From positions 1-6,981 of the forward strand of contig DCKB01000050.1 of assembly GCA_002320595.1 (NCBI GenBank): a DNA stretch of 6,981 bases, given 5' to 3'. The position numbers were made by a program, and so were the translations under genes. This DNA is from Christensenella sp. UBA1685 (GTDB taxonomy: Bacteria > Bacillota > Clostridia > Christensenellales > CAG-138). Numbering within the stretch: position 1 is the stretch's first letter; every line of letters starts with the position of its first letter. A model generated the notes under the pieces. That model saw only the letters and a list, made by a program, of their open reading frames with translations, was not told the DNA's origin and ran no database searches. Shown in pieces: positions 6,258-6,981 of this stretch.

Positions 6258-6704
6258 TCATATATTAATTTGTTTTATTAAAAAGGCACTATGGAAATTC
6301 ATGCCTAATTCCTCAATATAGAGTTTTAATATCGCTTTGTAATTCTTCGTCGATGTAGATAAAGTAATATACTTACATTGAGACTTCACCTCATTTTCGA
6401 TAAGCTGAAATAGCTTTTTTCCTATTCCCATACAACGATGTTCAGGCAAAACATAAAACTCATCAATGCTAAAACGCGGTTCCCCTATTTCTATATAAGA
6501 GGTCTTTTTTTCCTGAGAATAAAAATGACCAAAGATATACCCCACAATTTTGCCTTTATCCAAAGCTACTGCCAAAGGCTCATTCAAATCGCTCTTGGTA
6601 TTCACTTCCATTCCATAACAACAGTCTTCCTCTTTCCATTTTTTTGACAGGCAAATCAACTGATCTATTGTATCTTCATCCAGTTTTTGCAATTCATACT
6701 TCAT
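6258..6704 (-). CDS. GNAT-family N-acetyltransferase
   Basis: This 148-residue protein has the size of a single-domain GCN5-related N-acetyltransferase, which moves acetyl from acetyl-CoA to an amine. Motif A is clear: IDEFYVLPEHRCMGIGKKLF (80-99), with the pyrophosphate-binding R-x-x-G-x-G as R90, G93 and G95. The preceding strand is PLAVALDKGKIVGYIFGHF (43-61), and motif B is TSTKNYKAILKLYIEELGM (117-135) with N121 and Y129. The ATG at 6704 is chosen because GGGAGG (6712-6717) lies 7 bases upstream; an in-frame ATG at 6719 would sit on top of this site. The gene is strikingly A+T-rich and uses AT-ending codons, unlike the four genes to its left, which suggests horizontal acquisition. It has its own promoter. 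The substrate (small molecule, antibiotic or protein) cannot be predicted. Confidence 0.9.
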   Translation of the reverse strand: MKYELQKLDEDTIDQLICLSKKWKEEDCCYGMEVNTKSDLNEPLAVALDKGKIVGYIFGHFYSQEKKTSYIEIGEPRFSIDEFYVLPEHRCMGIGKKLFQLIENEVKSQCKYITLSTSTKNYKAILKLYIEELGMNFHSAFLIKQINI

Positions 6705-6793
6705 AATAATCCCTCCCATACAAGTTTGTATCCATCACAATATTTTCTCTATTCAACATTTTCTGAATTGTTATGCTGCTTCTGTTAGCTTGA

Positions 6794-6822
6794 ATTGTAC
6801 CACAAAGCCAGATAAGTAACAA
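6794..6822 (-). promoter_or_regulatory. Probable promoter of the GNAT acetyltransferase gene
   Basis: The minus strand shows TTGTTA (6822-6817; 4 of 6 to TTGACA), a 17-base spacer, and TACAAT (6799-6794) with an extended TG element (TGGTACAAT). Transcription would start near 6787, leaving a leader of about 80 A+T-rich bases before the ATG at 6704. A weaker alternative, TTGAAT with GATACA nearer to the gene, also exists in this leader. Confidence 0.55.
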
Positions 6823-6981
6823 CATATCGCATTCTCTGTCCCTTATGCGAGGATTGTAGGATTACAATACATCTTGGACAGCGGCAAGAAAAAGGATGAA
6901 GGATTCGCACAAATCGGTTATTGTGAGTTTCGGAAAAACAACAAGGACCGAAAGGAAGTGCAAATCCCTCATGACAACTGT
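6820..6981 (+). other. Short open frames at the right edge, possible partial or decayed gene
   Basis: One plus-strand frame is open from 6820 (after a TAA at 6817-6819) to the end of the window, 54 codons with no ATG. Its later part has a protein-like residue mix (DSGKKKDEGFAQIGYCEF and onward to IPHDNC). A second frame has an ATG at 6896, 28 codons open to the edge (MKDSHKSVIVSFGKTTRTER), with only AAGG touching the ATG as a ribosome site. The two overlap, so at most one is likely real. I do not recognise either. It could be the 5' part of a gene continuing beyond the window, a remnant left by a mobile element, or chance. Confidence 0.25.
6827..6868. repeat. Two adjacent inverted repeats upstream of the GNAT promoter
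   Basis: TCGCAT (6827-6832) faces ATGCGA (6845-6850) across 12 bases, and ATTGTA (6853-6858) faces TACAAT (6863-6868) across 4 bases. They lie just upstream of the acetyltransferase -35 and in front of the open frames at the right edge, where an operator might be expected. Both arms are only 6 bases, so chance is not excluded. Confidence 0.3.

Noticed and set aside
6705..6719. ATG at 6719 as the GNAT start
   Set aside because: It overlaps the GGGAGG ribosome site for the ATG at 6704 and would add only MGGII, which is the translation of that site.
1..6981. CRISPR array, tRNA or rRNA genes, insertion-sequence termini
   Set aside because: No spaced direct repeats, tRNA-like cloverleaf with T-loop GTTCRANNC in context, rRNA stretches or transposase motifs were seen on either strand.

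Overview
The window looks like chromosomal DNA from a GC-rich member of the Clostridia (Bacillota). This rests on an HflX with the long N-terminal extension that I associate with clostridial HflX proteins, strong GGAGG/GAGGTG ribosome binding sites, and a membrane-anchored PQQ-like propeller with a Pro-Glu-Pro-Thr stalk. The assignment to a lineage is inference; no rRNA or other marker gene is present.

All five recognisable genes are on the minus strand, so transcription runs from high to low coordinates. From right to left: a right-edge segment with only short open frames of unknown nature; an A+T-rich GNAT acetyltransferase (6258-6704) with its own promoter; a 229-bp gap carrying a good sigma-A promoter; a membrane-anchored extracytoplasmic beta-propeller (4199-6028); an intrinsic terminator fused to the start of the next gene; an alanine/glycine:cation symporter (AGCS, 2757-4148); hflX (897-2699); and an EamA/DMT-type transporter (32-925) whose start lies inside hflX. 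Every stretch longer than 300 bases is covered by a gene.

The likely transcription units are GNAT alone, the propeller gene alone (promoter at 6062-6090, terminator at 4149-4183), and AGCS-hflX-eamA as a co-directional cluster. hflX probably also has a local extended -10 promoter at the AGCS stop codon. I see no shared pathway: AGCS takes up amino acids with a cation, HflX is a ribosome-associated GTPase, EamA is a probable metabolite exporter, and the propeller is a surface protein of unknown partner.

The two points most worth following are these. (1) The N-terminal extension of HflX carries a complete JAMM/MPN metalloprotease signature (E52, H95, H97, S105, D108) with RadC/AfJAMM-like spacing, fused to a ribosome-splitting GTPase. 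(2) The terminator of the propeller gene contains the whole Shine-Dalgarno of the AGCS gene in its 3' arm, and its U-tract runs straight into the AGCS ATG, so termination and initiation are physically merged. The GNAT region differs clearly in base composition from the rest and may have been acquired horizontally.
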